This document shows positions 8,951 through 16,161 of a DNA stretch of 29,905 bases, piece by piece. How positions within the stretch are numbered: the first letter of the stretch is position 1; every line of letters starts with the position of its first letter. The notes under the pieces are model-generated. The model worked only from the letters and a program-made list of their open reading frames with translations. It was not told where the DNA came from and made no database searches. The position numbers and the translations under genes were made by a program. The stretch is from an uncultured Fusobacterium sp. (GTDB lineage: Bacteria; Fusobacteriota; Fusobacteriia; Fusobacteriales; Fusobacteriaceae). Where the stretch lies: positions 1 to 29,905 of the forward strand of contig UQOH01000017.1 in the NCBI GenBank assembly GCA_900542625.1, written 5' to 3'.

Positions 8951-9190
8951 TTATAAAATCCCTTTCCAAAGACCCTCTTCTATTATTTCTGCTTTCACAT
9001 AATTTTTTCCTAAATCCAAAATAATCTCTCTAGCCATATCTTTATAATCTGTTGTGCTTATAATAGTGATAAGTCCTTTTTGGGCATCATTTGTTCTTAC
9101 TGTTCCAACTTCTTCATAAGCTTCAATTATTTTATTAATAAAATCTATATCTTCTTTTCTGCTTTGTATCTTAAATTCGTAACTTTGCAT
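8951..9190 (-). CDS. Small conserved protein, DUF4911-like
   Basis: This is a 79-residue protein without signal or membrane segment. It has an alpha/beta pattern: a beta strand (SYEFKIQS), a helix (DIDFINKIIEAYEEVG), then TNDAQKGLITIISTTDY and a helix (MAREIILDLG). It resembles what is annotated as DUF4911 in Fusobacteria and Clostridia; that assignment is from memory. The pattern, a small ACT-like or ferredoxin-like fold, suggests a binding or regulatory role, but no function is known to me. A strong AGGAGG supports the start. It is 9 bases after rsmA and 17 before khpA, so it is expressed with rRNA and tRNA maturation genes. Confidence 0.72.
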   Translation of the reverse strand: MQSYEFKIQSRKEDIDFINKIIEAYEEVGTVRTNDAQKGLITIISTTDYKDMAREIILDLGKNYVKAEIIEEGLWKGIL

Positions 9191-9199
9191 TAAAGCCTC

Positions 9200-9997
9200 C
9201 TACTGCTCTTTCTCAAAAATTTCAGCAATCTTAATAAACTGTTCTATTGTCAGGTTCTCTGCTCTTTCATTTGCAGGAATTCCAAGAATTTCAAGTTTTT
9301 CTTTAATGACATCTTTTGAAATTCCAAGAACAGAAAGATTATTTACTATATTTTTTCTTTTGTTTGAAAAAGCTGCTTTTACATATTTAAAGAAAATATC
9401 CTCTGAAATCAGTTTTTCATATCTTCTGTCATCATAAAATTTGATTGAAATAAATCCTGAATCTATCTTAGGCACAGGGTTAAAAAACTCTTTTGGAATT
9501 GTGAAAAGATATTCCCCTGTTCCATAATATTCAACAGCAAGAGTAAGAACACTTCTCTCTTTTCCTGAAGAAGCGCAGACTCTCTCTCCCACTTCTTTCT
9601 GAACCATAAGATATGCCTCATCTATTTTGTCTCTGTTTTCAATAAGTTTGTTTATAATAGGAGATGTTATATAATATGGTATGTTTGCCACTACTCTTGT
9701 GTGAGGAGCTATAACTTTATCAAGTTCCACTTTTAAAATATCTTCCATTATAAGATTAAATTTTTCATTATTTCCAAATTTCTTTCTAAGAATTTTCTCT
9801 AAATCTGTATCTATCTCAACACATGTAACTTTAGAGGCTTTTTCAAGAAGAAGTTCTGTAAGAGCTCCCTCTCCCGGTCCTATTTCCAGGATTTCTTCAT
9901 GAGGTTTTATATGAGAAACCTCCATTATTTTTTGCAGCACTGTATTTTGGTCAGTTAAAAAGTTCTGACCATACTTTTTTTTATGTTTAAAAGACAT
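9200..9997 (-). CDS. rsmA: 16S rRNA (adenine1518/1519-N6)-dimethyltransferase
   Basis: RsmA (KsgA) dimethylates two adjacent adenines near the 3' end of 16S rRNA, a late 30S maturation step. The 265 residues match the family. Seen are the N-terminal KKYGQNFL motif, the SAM-binding ILEIGPGEGALTELLL (motif I), and the catalytic NIPYY motif (VVANIPYYITSPI). The C-terminal helical domain includes AAFSNKRKNIVNNL. GGAG precedes the ATG at 9997. It lies 18 bases after hpt. Identification is secure. Confidence 0.97.
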   Translation of the reverse strand: MSFKHKKKYGQNFLTDQNTVLQKIMEVSHIKPHEEILEIGPGEGALTELLLEKASKVTCVEIDTDLEKILRKKFGNNEKFNLIMEDILKVELDKVIAPHTRVVANIPYYITSPIINKLIENRDKIDEAYLMVQKEVGERVCASSGKERSVLTLAVEYYGTGEYLFTIPKEFFNPVPKIDSGFISIKFYDDRRYEKLISEDIFFKYVKAAFSNKRKNIVNNLSVLGISKDVIKEKLEILGIPANERAENLTIEQFIKIAEIFEKEQ

Positions 9998-10015
9998 TTA
10001 CGAAACTCCGTTCTC

Positions 10016-10540
10016 TTATTTTTTTACAAATCTTCCAACAAAAGGTATGTTTCTGTATTGCTCATCAAGATCAAGTCCATATCCTACAACAAATTCATCA
10101 GGAATTTCAAATCCGACATATTCCCCTTCAACTTCTACTTTTCTTCTGCTTGGTTTATCTAAAAGAGTACATACTTTGATTGAGTTTGGATTCTTTTTGC
10201 TTAAGAAATCTTTAACATTAACTATTGTAAGTCCTGTATCAATGATATCCTCTACAATAAGAACATCTTTTCCTGTAAGATCAAGGTCTACGTCTTTAAG
10301 AATTTTTACAACTCCTGTAGAGTCTGTTCCTGCTCCGTAGCTTGAAACTTTCATAAAGTCAATTCTTAAATCCAGATTAACAGCTTTTATAAGATCAGAC
10401 ATGAACATAACAGATCCTTTTAAAAGTCCCACACATACTAATTCTTTTCCTGTATAATCTTTTTCAATCTCTCTTGCAAGTTCCTCTATACGTGCCTCAA
10501 CTTTCTCTCTAGAAATTAAAACCTCAACAATACCTTCCAT
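10016..10540 (-). CDS. hpt: Hypoxanthine phosphoribosyltransferase
   Basis: This purine salvage enzyme converts hypoxanthine or guanine and PRPP to IMP or GMP. The 174-residue length is typical. The PRPP-binding loop is seen as VLIVEDIIDTGLT, the pyrophosphate-binding loop as VGLLKGSVMFMSDL, and the flexible-loop region as KVSSYG. The C-terminal FEIPDEFVVGYGLDLDEQYRNIPFVG is diagnostic of HPRT rather than of other phosphoribosyltransferases. AGGAGG precedes the start. It is the first gene of the long minus-strand operon and faces a divergent promoter region shared with the PASTA gene. Confidence 0.97.
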   Translation of the reverse strand: MEGIVEVLISREKVEARIEELAREIEKDYTGKELVCVGLLKGSVMFMSDLIKAVNLDLRIDFMKVSSYGAGTDSTGVVKILKDVDLDLTGKDVLIVEDIIDTGLTIVNVKDFLSKKNPNSIKVCTLLDKPSRRKVEVEGEYVGFEIPDEFVVGYGLDLDEQYRNIPFVGRFVKK

Positions 10541-10608
10541 TTTTTCCTCCTAAAACATTCTATAATAAATAATTTTTGAATACAAAATTCTGTGGAATAA
10601 TACATTTT

Positions 10609-10637
10609 ATTTTATCATTTAACATAGGTTTTAGCAA
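10609..10637 (-). promoter_or_regulatory. Candidate promoter for the hpt-rsmA-khpA-rimM-trmD block
   Basis: On the minus strand TTGCTA (10637-10632) is separated by 17 bases from TAAAAT (10614-10609). The match to sigma-70 consensus is moderate. No better-spaced pair was found upstream of hpt. Confidence 0.45.
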
Positions 10638-10644
10638 GTAATTA

Positions 10645-10673
10645 TTGATATTTTGGGGTTCATGTGTTATGAT
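10645..10673 (+). promoter_or_regulatory. Promoter for the PASTA-rsgA-rpe operon
   Basis: TTGATA (10645-10650), a 17-base spacer and TATGAT (10668-10673) form a good sigma-70-type promoter about 50 bases before the PASTA gene. It is divergent from the hpt promoter, only a few bases away. Confidence 0.7.
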
Positions 10674-10718
10674 TTTAATAGTTGAATTAGATTTTTGTAA
10701 ATAAATTTAGGAGGATAA

Positions 10719-11423
10719 ATGAAGAAATTCTGTATAATTTTTTCTTATCTGATATCTTTCTGTCTGATATCATTTTTTGCAGCTCATATATTTTTGAAAT
10801 ATTATTTTAATAACCGTTTCTATTACACTCCGAACTTTAAAGGACTGACAATAGAAGAGGCAAAAGCCATGATTCCAAAAGGAACAATAGATGTGGTAGA
10901 AATTGGAAAAGATTTTTCTAATCTTCCTCAAGGCGAGATATTTATGCAGGAACCTTCTGAAAATAAGATTGTGAAAAAAGGAAGAACAGTGAGAGTCTGG
11001 GTAAGCGAAGGAGAAAATCTTTTCAAAGTTCCTGACTTTTACGGACAGCAGCTTTTTGAAGTAAGATCTCTTCTTGAAGAAAAAGGAATAAAAGTAAAAG
11101 AGATTTCAAGAACAGATTCAAACCTTGCATATAACTGTATAATTGCCACAACACCTGCAAAAGGAAGCGTTGTTGATATGGACGAGGGAATCTCTCTTCT
11201 TGTTAGCAGCAGAGCCTCTTCAAAAATAGTGAGAGTTCCTGATATAATAGGGTATACTCTTAAAGAGGCAGAGGCAAAAATAAAAGAGGAATCTCTTTTT
11301 GTGGGAAACATAACAAAAATTGAAGTTCCCGGTCTTGAAAGTGATATTGTAGTGGAATCAGGTGTTAATGCAGGGAGCAAGATTTCTGCAGGTTCAAATA
11401 TAGATCTGGTTGTCAGCAAATAA
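10719..11423 (+). CDS. Membrane-anchored PASTA-domain protein without kinase
   Basis: This 234-residue protein has a short cytosolic N-terminus, one membrane helix (about residues 5-28) and three PASTA domains outside the cytosol: about 36-100, 101-165 and 170-234. Each ends in the typical V-x-V-x-V-S pattern (VRVWVSEG, ISLLVSS, IDLVVSK), and each later one opens with VPDFYGQ or VPDIIGY. PASTA domains bind muropeptides or peptidoglycan and normally form the sensor half of Ser/Thr kinases such as PrkC, or of some penicillin-binding proteins. No kinase or transpeptidase domain is present. The downstream genes rsgA and rpe are the usual neighbours of prkC in Firmicutes, so it sits in the PrkC position. 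It has its own promoter and AGGAGG. Confidence 0.9.
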   Translation: MKKFCIIFSYLISFCLISFFAAHIFLKYYFNNRFYYTPNFKGLTIEEAKAMIPKGTIDVVEIGKDFSNLPQGEIFMQEPSENKIVKKGRTVRVWVSEGENLFKVPDFYGQQLFEVRSLLEEKGIKVKEISRTDSNLAYNCIIATTPAKGSVVDMDEGISLLVSSRASSKIVRVPDIIGYTLKEAEAKIKEESLFVGNITKIEVPGLESDIVVESGVNAGSKISAGSNIDLVVSK

Positions 11424-11427
11424 GGAG

Positions 11428-12330
11428 TTGAGCAGTATTATAAAAGGAAGAGTAATAAATAAAATACAAGGATTTTATTATGTGAGTGATGGAACAGACA
11501 CGCATGAATGCAGACTTCGCGGAGTTTTAAAAAGAAAAGATAAAAAAGACAACTGCGTTGTAGGAGATTATGTCGAAATTTCAGAGGATAATTTTATCAT
11601 GGAAATTGAAGAGAGAAAAAATATAATCAACAGACCTTTGGTTTCAAATATTGATTATCTTGTTATTCAGTTTGCAGCAAAAGACCCTGAAATTGAGCTG
11701 GACAGATTAAATAATCTGATACTTAACAGCATTTACCACAAAATATCTCCCATTGTTGTAATTAACAAAACAGACCTGCTTACTCCAGAAGAAAAAACAA
11801 AACTTGAAAACACACTTTCATATTTAAAAAATATTGATATTCCTGTTTTCTTTGTATCAACAGTGCAGAATATCAATATTGATAAAGTGAAAGAGCTTAT
11901 AAAAGGAAAAACAACTGCCTTTGGAGGACCAAGCGGGGTCGGGAAATCAAGTATTCTTAATATAATTCAGGATAAAAAAGAGCTTACAGTGGGAGAAACA
12001 AGCAAAAGACTCAAAGCAGGAAAACACACAACAAGGGACAGCAATCTTATTCCTCTTGCAGAGGGAGGATATGTTATTGATACTCCGGGATTTTCCTCTC
12101 TTGAACTTCCTCCAATAGAAAATGTTGAGGAACTTGTATCTCTTTTTAAAGAGTTTACTTTTGATGAGGGATACTGTAAATTTTTAGACTGCCATCATAT
12201 AAATGAGCCGAAATGTGTTATAAAAGAAAAAGTTGAAATGGGAAAAATATCAAAAATAAGATATGAATTTTATAAAAAAGTATATGAAAAATTAAAAAAC
12301 GAGAGGTGGAACAGATATGAGAAATATTAA
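11428..12330 (+). CDS. rsgA: Small ribosomal subunit biogenesis GTPase RsgA
   Basis: RsgA is a ribosome-stimulated GTPase acting in late 30S assembly. An N-terminal OB fold (GRVINKIQGFYYVSDG) precedes the circularly permuted G domain. NKTD (G4) comes before the P-loop GPSGVGKSS (G1) and DTPGFSS (G3). A C-terminal zinc site follows (CKFLDCHHINEPKC). The start is uncertain. A good AAGGAG (11422-11427) overlaps the PASTA stop, but the only in-frame TTG after it (11428) touches that site. The next codon at a normal 9-base distance is ATT at 11437, a rare start. An upstream TTG at 11410 has no ribosome binding site. The gene is coupled to PASTA and overlaps rpe by 14 bases. Confidence 0.95.
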   Translation: MSSIIKGRVINKIQGFYYVSDGTDTHECRLRGVLKRKDKKDNCVVGDYVEISEDNFIMEIEERKNIINRPLVSNIDYLVIQFAAKDPEIELDRLNNLILNSIYHKISPIVVINKTDLLTPEEKTKLENTLSYLKNIDIPVFFVSTVQNINIDKVKELIKGKTTAFGGPSGVGKSSILNIIQDKKELTVGETSKRLKAGKHTTRDSNLIPLAEGGYVIDTPGFSSLELPPIENVEELVSLFKEFTFDEGYCKFLDCHHINEPKCVIKEKVEMGKISKIRYEFYKKVYEKLKNERWNRYEKY

Positions 12331-12958
12331 AATTGCCCCATCTATATTGTCTGCTGATTTCAGCAAATTAGGGGAAGAGGTTAAAGCAATAGATAAAGCA
12401 GGAGCTGACTGGGTTCATGTTGATATCATGGATGGTATTTTTGTACCAAACATAACTTTTGGACCTGCTGTTATGAAATCAGTAAGAGATAAAACAGACC
12501 TTGTTTTTGATGTACACTTAATGATTACTCAGCCTGAAAGATATATAGAGGAATTTGTAAAAGCAGGAGCAGATATTATCACATTCCATGTAGAAGCAAC
12601 TACACATCCTCACAGAGTAATACAGCAGATAAAATCTCACGGAGTAAAAGCAGGAATAGTTTTAAATCCGGGAACACCGGCTGAGGCTGTAAAATACCTT
12701 ATAGATGAAGTTGATATGGTGCTTGTTATGAGTGTTAACCCTGGATTTGGAGGACAGTCATTTATTGAAAGTGCTGTAAGAAAAATAAAAGAGCTTAGAG
12801 AGATGAATCCTACAGTTGACATTGAAGTTGACGGAGGAATCACAGACAAAACAATAGGAAAGTGCATTGAGGCAGGAGCAAATATTTTTGTTGCAGGGTC
12901 ATATGTTTTCAAAGGTGATTATGCTGAGAGAATTGCCAGCCTAAAAAAGGAGGGGTAA
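12317..12958 (+). CDS. rpe: Ribulose-phosphate 3-epimerase
   Basis: Rpe interconverts ribulose-5-phosphate and xylulose-5-phosphate in the pentose phosphate pathway. The 213 residues form the expected TIM barrel. Signature pieces are APSILSADFSKL at the start, WVHVDIMDGIFVPNITFGP, LVMSVNPGFGGQSFIE and VDGGITDKTI near the phosphate site. The ATG at 12317 lies inside the end of rsgA with GAGAGGTGG upstream, and the stop is 4 bases before the next gene. The rsgA-rpe pairing is common in Firmicutes. Identification is secure. Confidence 0.97.
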   Translation: MRNIKIAPSILSADFSKLGEEVKAIDKAGADWVHVDIMDGIFVPNITFGPAVMKSVRDKTDLVFDVHLMITQPERYIEEFVKAGADIITFHVEATTHPHRVIQQIKSHGVKAGIVLNPGTPAEAVKYLIDEVDMVLVMSVNPGFGGQSFIESAVRKIKELREMNPTVDIEVDGGITDKTIGKCIEAGANIFVAGSYVFKGDYAERIASLKKEG

Positions 12959-12962
12959 ACAG

Positions 12963-13637
12963 ATGTCATATGTAAAAGAAGTTAATGCAATATTTGAAAA
13001 TTTCTACAAACTTTTTTATGAATCAGAAGATCTGGCATTAAAAAGAGGAATAAAATGTCTTACACATACAGAACTTCATATTATAGAGGCTATCGGTTCT
13101 GAATCTATAACTATGAACGAACTTTCAGACAGGCTTGCAATTACTATGGGAACAGCAACTGTTGCCATAACAAAACTTGGTGATAAAGGATTTGTTATAA
13201 GAGCACGTTCAGACTCTGACAGAAGAAAAGTATATGTTTCTCTTTCAAAGAAAGGGCTTGAAGCATTAAACTATCATAACAATTATCATAAAATGATAGT
13301 ATCAAATATAACAGAAAATATTGAAACAGACGATCTTGAGCATTTCTTAAAAACTTTTGAAAAAATACTTGAAAATTTAAGAAATAAGTCAGAGTTTTTA
13401 AAACCACTTCCTATTACTGAATTTAACTATAAAGAAAAAGTTTCAATAGTTGAAATCAAAGGAACACCAATAGTGCAGGACTATTTCAGAGAGCATGGAA
13501 TTGAACACTACACAGTTCTTGAAATAGGAAAAACAAAAGCAGCAGACAAAATATTTCTGAAAAAAACTGACGGAACTATTTTAGAGATAAATGTTTTAGA
13601 TGCTAAAAATCTTATTGCTCTAAAGGCAGAAGACTAA
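12963..13637 (+). CDS. MarR-type regulator fused to a FeoA-like SH3 domain
   Basis: This 224-residue protein has a MarR-type winged helix at about 33-100 (LTHTELHIIEAIGS, then MNELSDRLAITMGTATVAITKL, and the wing RARSDSDRRKVYVSL). A separate C-terminal domain at about 148-224 looks like the FeoA/SH3-like domain of DtxR-family metalloregulators (PITEFNYKEKVSIVEI... ending NVLDAKNLIALKA). FeoA domains are linked to metal-dependent regulation or ferrous iron uptake, so a metal-responsive role is inferred rather than shown. No nearby feoB exists in the window. AGGAGG within the rpe end drives translation. Its stop codon is followed at once, in frame, by the rqcH start. The MarR call is secure, the FeoA call likely. 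Confidence 0.82.
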   Translation: MSYVKEVNAIFENFYKLFYESEDLALKRGIKCLTHTELHIIEAIGSESITMNELSDRLAITMGTATVAITKLGDKGFVIRARSDSDRRKVYVSLSKKGLEALNYHNNYHKMIVSNITENIETDDLEHFLKTFEKILENLRNKSEFLKPLPITEFNYKEKVSIVEIKGTPIVQDYFREHGIEHYTVLEIGKTKAADKIFLKKTDGTILEINVLDAKNLIALKAED

Positions 13638-15272
13638 TTGCTGTATATTGACGGTTTGTCCCTGTCTAAAATAAAAGATGAATTAAAAAAATGTTTAGAA
13701 AAGAAAAGAGTTGGAAAGATTTTTCAAAATTCAACTCTTTCTTTATCTCTGCACTTTGGGAAAACATCTTTGTTTTTCTCTTGTAATCCGTCACTTCCAA
13801 TATGCTATATAAACGAAGATAAAGAGGAAAATTTTTTAGAAGACAATTCAAATTTTTTAATGGTATTAAGAAAATATCTTGTTAATGCAGCTCTTGAAGA
13901 TGTGGAGCAGTTAGGATTTGACAGAATATTAAAATTTCATTTCTCTAAACTTAACGAGCTTGGAGAGATAAAAAACTATTTCCTTTATTTTGAAATTATG
14001 GGAAAACATTCAAATATAATTTTGACTGACAGCGAGGACAGAATAATTACTTTATTAAAAAAATTCTCACTGGAAGAAAATTCTCTTCGTACTCTTTTCC
14101 CCGGAGCAGAGTATGTTCAGCCTGTTGTTGAGGAAAAAGCAAACCCGGAAATGATAGGAAGAGATGAATTTGAAAACTGTATTAAAGAAAATACAGCTCT
14201 TCAAAATATTGAAGGAATAGGAAAAAGAGCTTTGGAATATATGAAATCTTATGATGATTTAAAACAGTTTCTTAAAGATAAGATTTCTCCAAAAATATAT
14301 TTTAAAAACAGCAGTCCTGTATTTGCCTGTGTCTTAAACATTCAGCCTAAAGAATATGATGAAGTGAGAGAATACAGCAGTTTCAGTGAAATGGTAAATG
14401 TATATATCAAAGAAAACTCTCTTTCAAACTCTTATCTTATTTTAAAAAACAGACTGGTTTCAGCTGTGGAGAAAGAGCTTAAAAAAATAGAAAAAATTAT
14501 AAAAAACATTGAAAAAGATATAGTTATTATGTCTGAGCATGAAAAATATAAAAATCTCGGAGATGTTCTTGCCTCTGTTTTATACTCTGTCAAAAGAGGG
14601 GATAAATCTGTAAAAGCTTATGATTTTTATGAAAACAAAGAGATAACAATAAGCCTTGACCCTCTTCTTAATCCTCAGAACAATCTGAATAAGATTTATA
14701 AAAAGTCTTCAAAAATGAAGAGAGGATTGGAGATAAGCAGAGAGCGTCTTACATTTTTCAAACAGAGAACACAGTATCTTGAAAGTGTTTTGGTTTTCAT
14801 TGAAAAAAGCAGTGACATAAATGGTTTAAAAAATATTGAAGAAGAACTTTCAGAAGAAAAAATCATAAAACTTAAAGGAAAACCAAAGAAAAACAAAAAG
14901 AAAGAAACAGATAATTTCGGCACAATTATTATTGATAATAAGACTGTTTATTTTGGAAGAAATAATAAAGAAAATGATTATCTTACATTTAAGTTTGCCA
15001 GAAAAGATGATGTCTGGTTTCATATAAAAGATATTCCCGGCTCTCACTTTATTGTCAAAAAAGAAGATTTTGCAGACAATGATGATTTTATAAGCAGAGT
15101 TGCTCTTTGTGCTGCTTTCTATTCAAAGGCACAAAAGGGACAGAAAGTTGTTGTGGAATATACTGAAAAGAAAAATCTTAACAAACCAAAGGGAGCACCT
15201 TTAGGTTTTGTAACTTATAACACAGCAAAAACTTTTATCATTGAAGTTCCTGCTGATTTAAAAAAGTTATAA
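13638..15272 (+). CDS. rqcH: NFACT-family ribosome quality control factor RqcH
   Basis: RqcH (Rqc2 homologue, once called fibronectin-binding protein FbpA) binds stalled 50S subunits and adds alanine tails that mark nascent chains for degradation. The 544 residues have the family order: NFACT-N with LDG-like start (YIDGLSLSKI) and GFDRILKFHF (Asp-Arg motif) followed by EIMGKHSNIILTD, a helix-hairpin-helix and long coiled coil in the middle, and NFACT-R at the end (GRNNKENDYLTFKFARKDDVWFHIKDIPGSHFIV). The start is TTG at 13638, immediately after the TAA of the MarR gene and in the same frame. Family alignment requires this or a very near start. The ribosome binding site is weak (AAAGG), so reinitiation after the upstream stop is likely. 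Confidence 0.94.
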   Translation: MLYIDGLSLSKIKDELKKCLEKKRVGKIFQNSTLSLSLHFGKTSLFFSCNPSLPICYINEDKEENFLEDNSNFLMVLRKYLVNAALEDVEQLGFDRILKFHFSKLNELGEIKNYFLYFEIMGKHSNIILTDSEDRIITLLKKFSLEENSLRTLFPGAEYVQPVVEEKANPEMIGRDEFENCIKENTALQNIEGIGKRALEYMKSYDDLKQFLKDKISPKIYFKNSSPVFACVLNIQPKEYDEVREYSSFSEMVNVYIKENSLSNSYLILKNRLVSAVEKELKKIEKIIKNIEKDIVIMSEHEKYKNLGDVLASVLYSVKRGDKSVKAYDFYENKEITISLDPLLNPQNNLNKIYKKSSKMKRGLEISRERLTFFKQRTQYLESVLVFIEKSSDINGLKNIEEELSEEKIIKLKGKPKKNKKKETDNFGTIIIDNKTVYFGRNNKENDYLTFKFARKDDVWFHIKDIPGSHFIVKKEDFADNDDFISRVALCAAFYSKAQKGQKVVVEYTEKKNLNKPKGAPLGFVTYNTAKTFIIEVPADLKKL

Positions 15273-15275
15273 AAT

Positions 15276-15324
15276 AAAAAATATCAGCTGTTTGTATTAA
15301 TTTACAATTATGCTGATATTTTTA
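15276..15324. terminator. Bidirectional terminator between rqcH and the minus-strand gene
   Basis: AATATCAGC (15280-15288) pairs with GCTGATATT (15312-15320), extended by flanking A and T runs. An inner TTGTA/TACAA stem lengthens the hairpin. Genes converge on it from both sides. Confidence 0.8.
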
Positions 15325-15328
15325 TTTT

Positions 15329-16120
15329 CTAACTATGATGCTCTAAAATATAGATTATATCCTGCTCTGTATCTGCAAAAGCTATTGATACTCCTCCGTA
15401 GCATGTGAAACGAAATCCCTCTGCACCGCATACAGCACTTTTTTTAGAAATATTATATTTGTTTGCAAGATTATACTCTAAGTTTATAAAAAATTCATCT
15501 AAATAAGGAGTAAGTTCTTCAGAATTTAATAAAATTTCATTATCATCATGTTCGTAGTTTTCTGTTATCTCACTTACATGACAGAATTTTCCTGTTTTTT
15601 CATAATAATATTTTGTAAACTCATAACAGTAAAAAGCCTCTGCAAAATACTGCGGGTCTTGATTTTTAGTAAATCTTGCTGTTTCTTTTATCAATTCTTT
15701 ATTGCACTCATAATAATCTTTAAAACTTATTTTATTTTTCAGATATTCATCTTTTTTTTCTGAAAAATCTTTTTTGAGAACAGAATACAGCTCATTGAAA
15801 TTTGAATTCCCAAAAGCTTTTAAATTTCCTAAAAAATCATATTTACCGTTGTCATATTTAAATCCGAAAAAATATCCCTCAGAATTTAAAAATTTTTCTT
15901 CCAGGGAGACACCGTCTGTGGATAACAGGTGAATATTATATTCTTTACCTAAAATATGCTTTTTTACACTTAAAAGAGGTTTAAAATAACACTCAAGGCT
16001 TGGGTCATTAAAAACCTGCGCTGATATAGGGAATAAAGTTATTCCTTCCAGTTTTTTCATCTCTGCTTTTTTCTGCATCTCTTTTATAAGTTCTTTTCTT
16101 TGAGTCTTTTCAGTTTCCAT
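15329..16120 (-). CDS. Uncharacterised protein, no recognised domain
   Basis: I do not recognise this 263-residue protein. It has no signal peptide or membrane helix, so it is probably cytosolic. It begins with a charged helical stretch (EKTQRKELIKEMQKKAEMKK), has a middle part rich in Tyr, Phe and Lys, and ends with a better-ordered segment (KSAVCGAEGFRFTCYGGVSIAFADTEQDIIYIL). The start was set at the ATG at 16120 with AGAGGTG at normal distance; an in-frame TTG at 16126 is too close to it. It is 41 bases downstream of the lipoprotein gene on the same strand, so the two probably share a transcript from the promoter near 17000. The coding frame is long and intact. Confidence 0.75.
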   Translation of the reverse strand: METEKTQRKELIKEMQKKAEMKKLEGITLFPISAQVFNDPSLECYFKPLLSVKKHILGKEYNIHLLSTDGVSLEEKFLNSEGYFFGFKYDNGKYDFLGNLKAFGNSNFNELYSVLKKDFSEKKDEYLKNKISFKDYYECNKELIKETARFTKNQDPQYFAEAFYCYEFTKYYYEKTGKFCHVSEITENYEHDDNEILLNSEELTPYLDEFFINLEYNLANKYNISKKSAVCGAEGFRFTCYGGVSIAFADTEQDIIYILEHHS

Positions 16121-16161
16121 ACCCAATCACCTCTTTTCCGTTTAATATTTTATTTTTTAAA

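Noticed and set aside
11039..11419. Open frame on the minus strand opposite the PASTA gene
   Set aside because: Antisense shadow of a coherent PASTA protein; no family features and no translation signal.
15273..15328. Small RNA between rqcH and the unknown gene
   Set aside because: The hairpin with A and T runs between convergent genes is explained by a bidirectional terminator; no promoter is seen.
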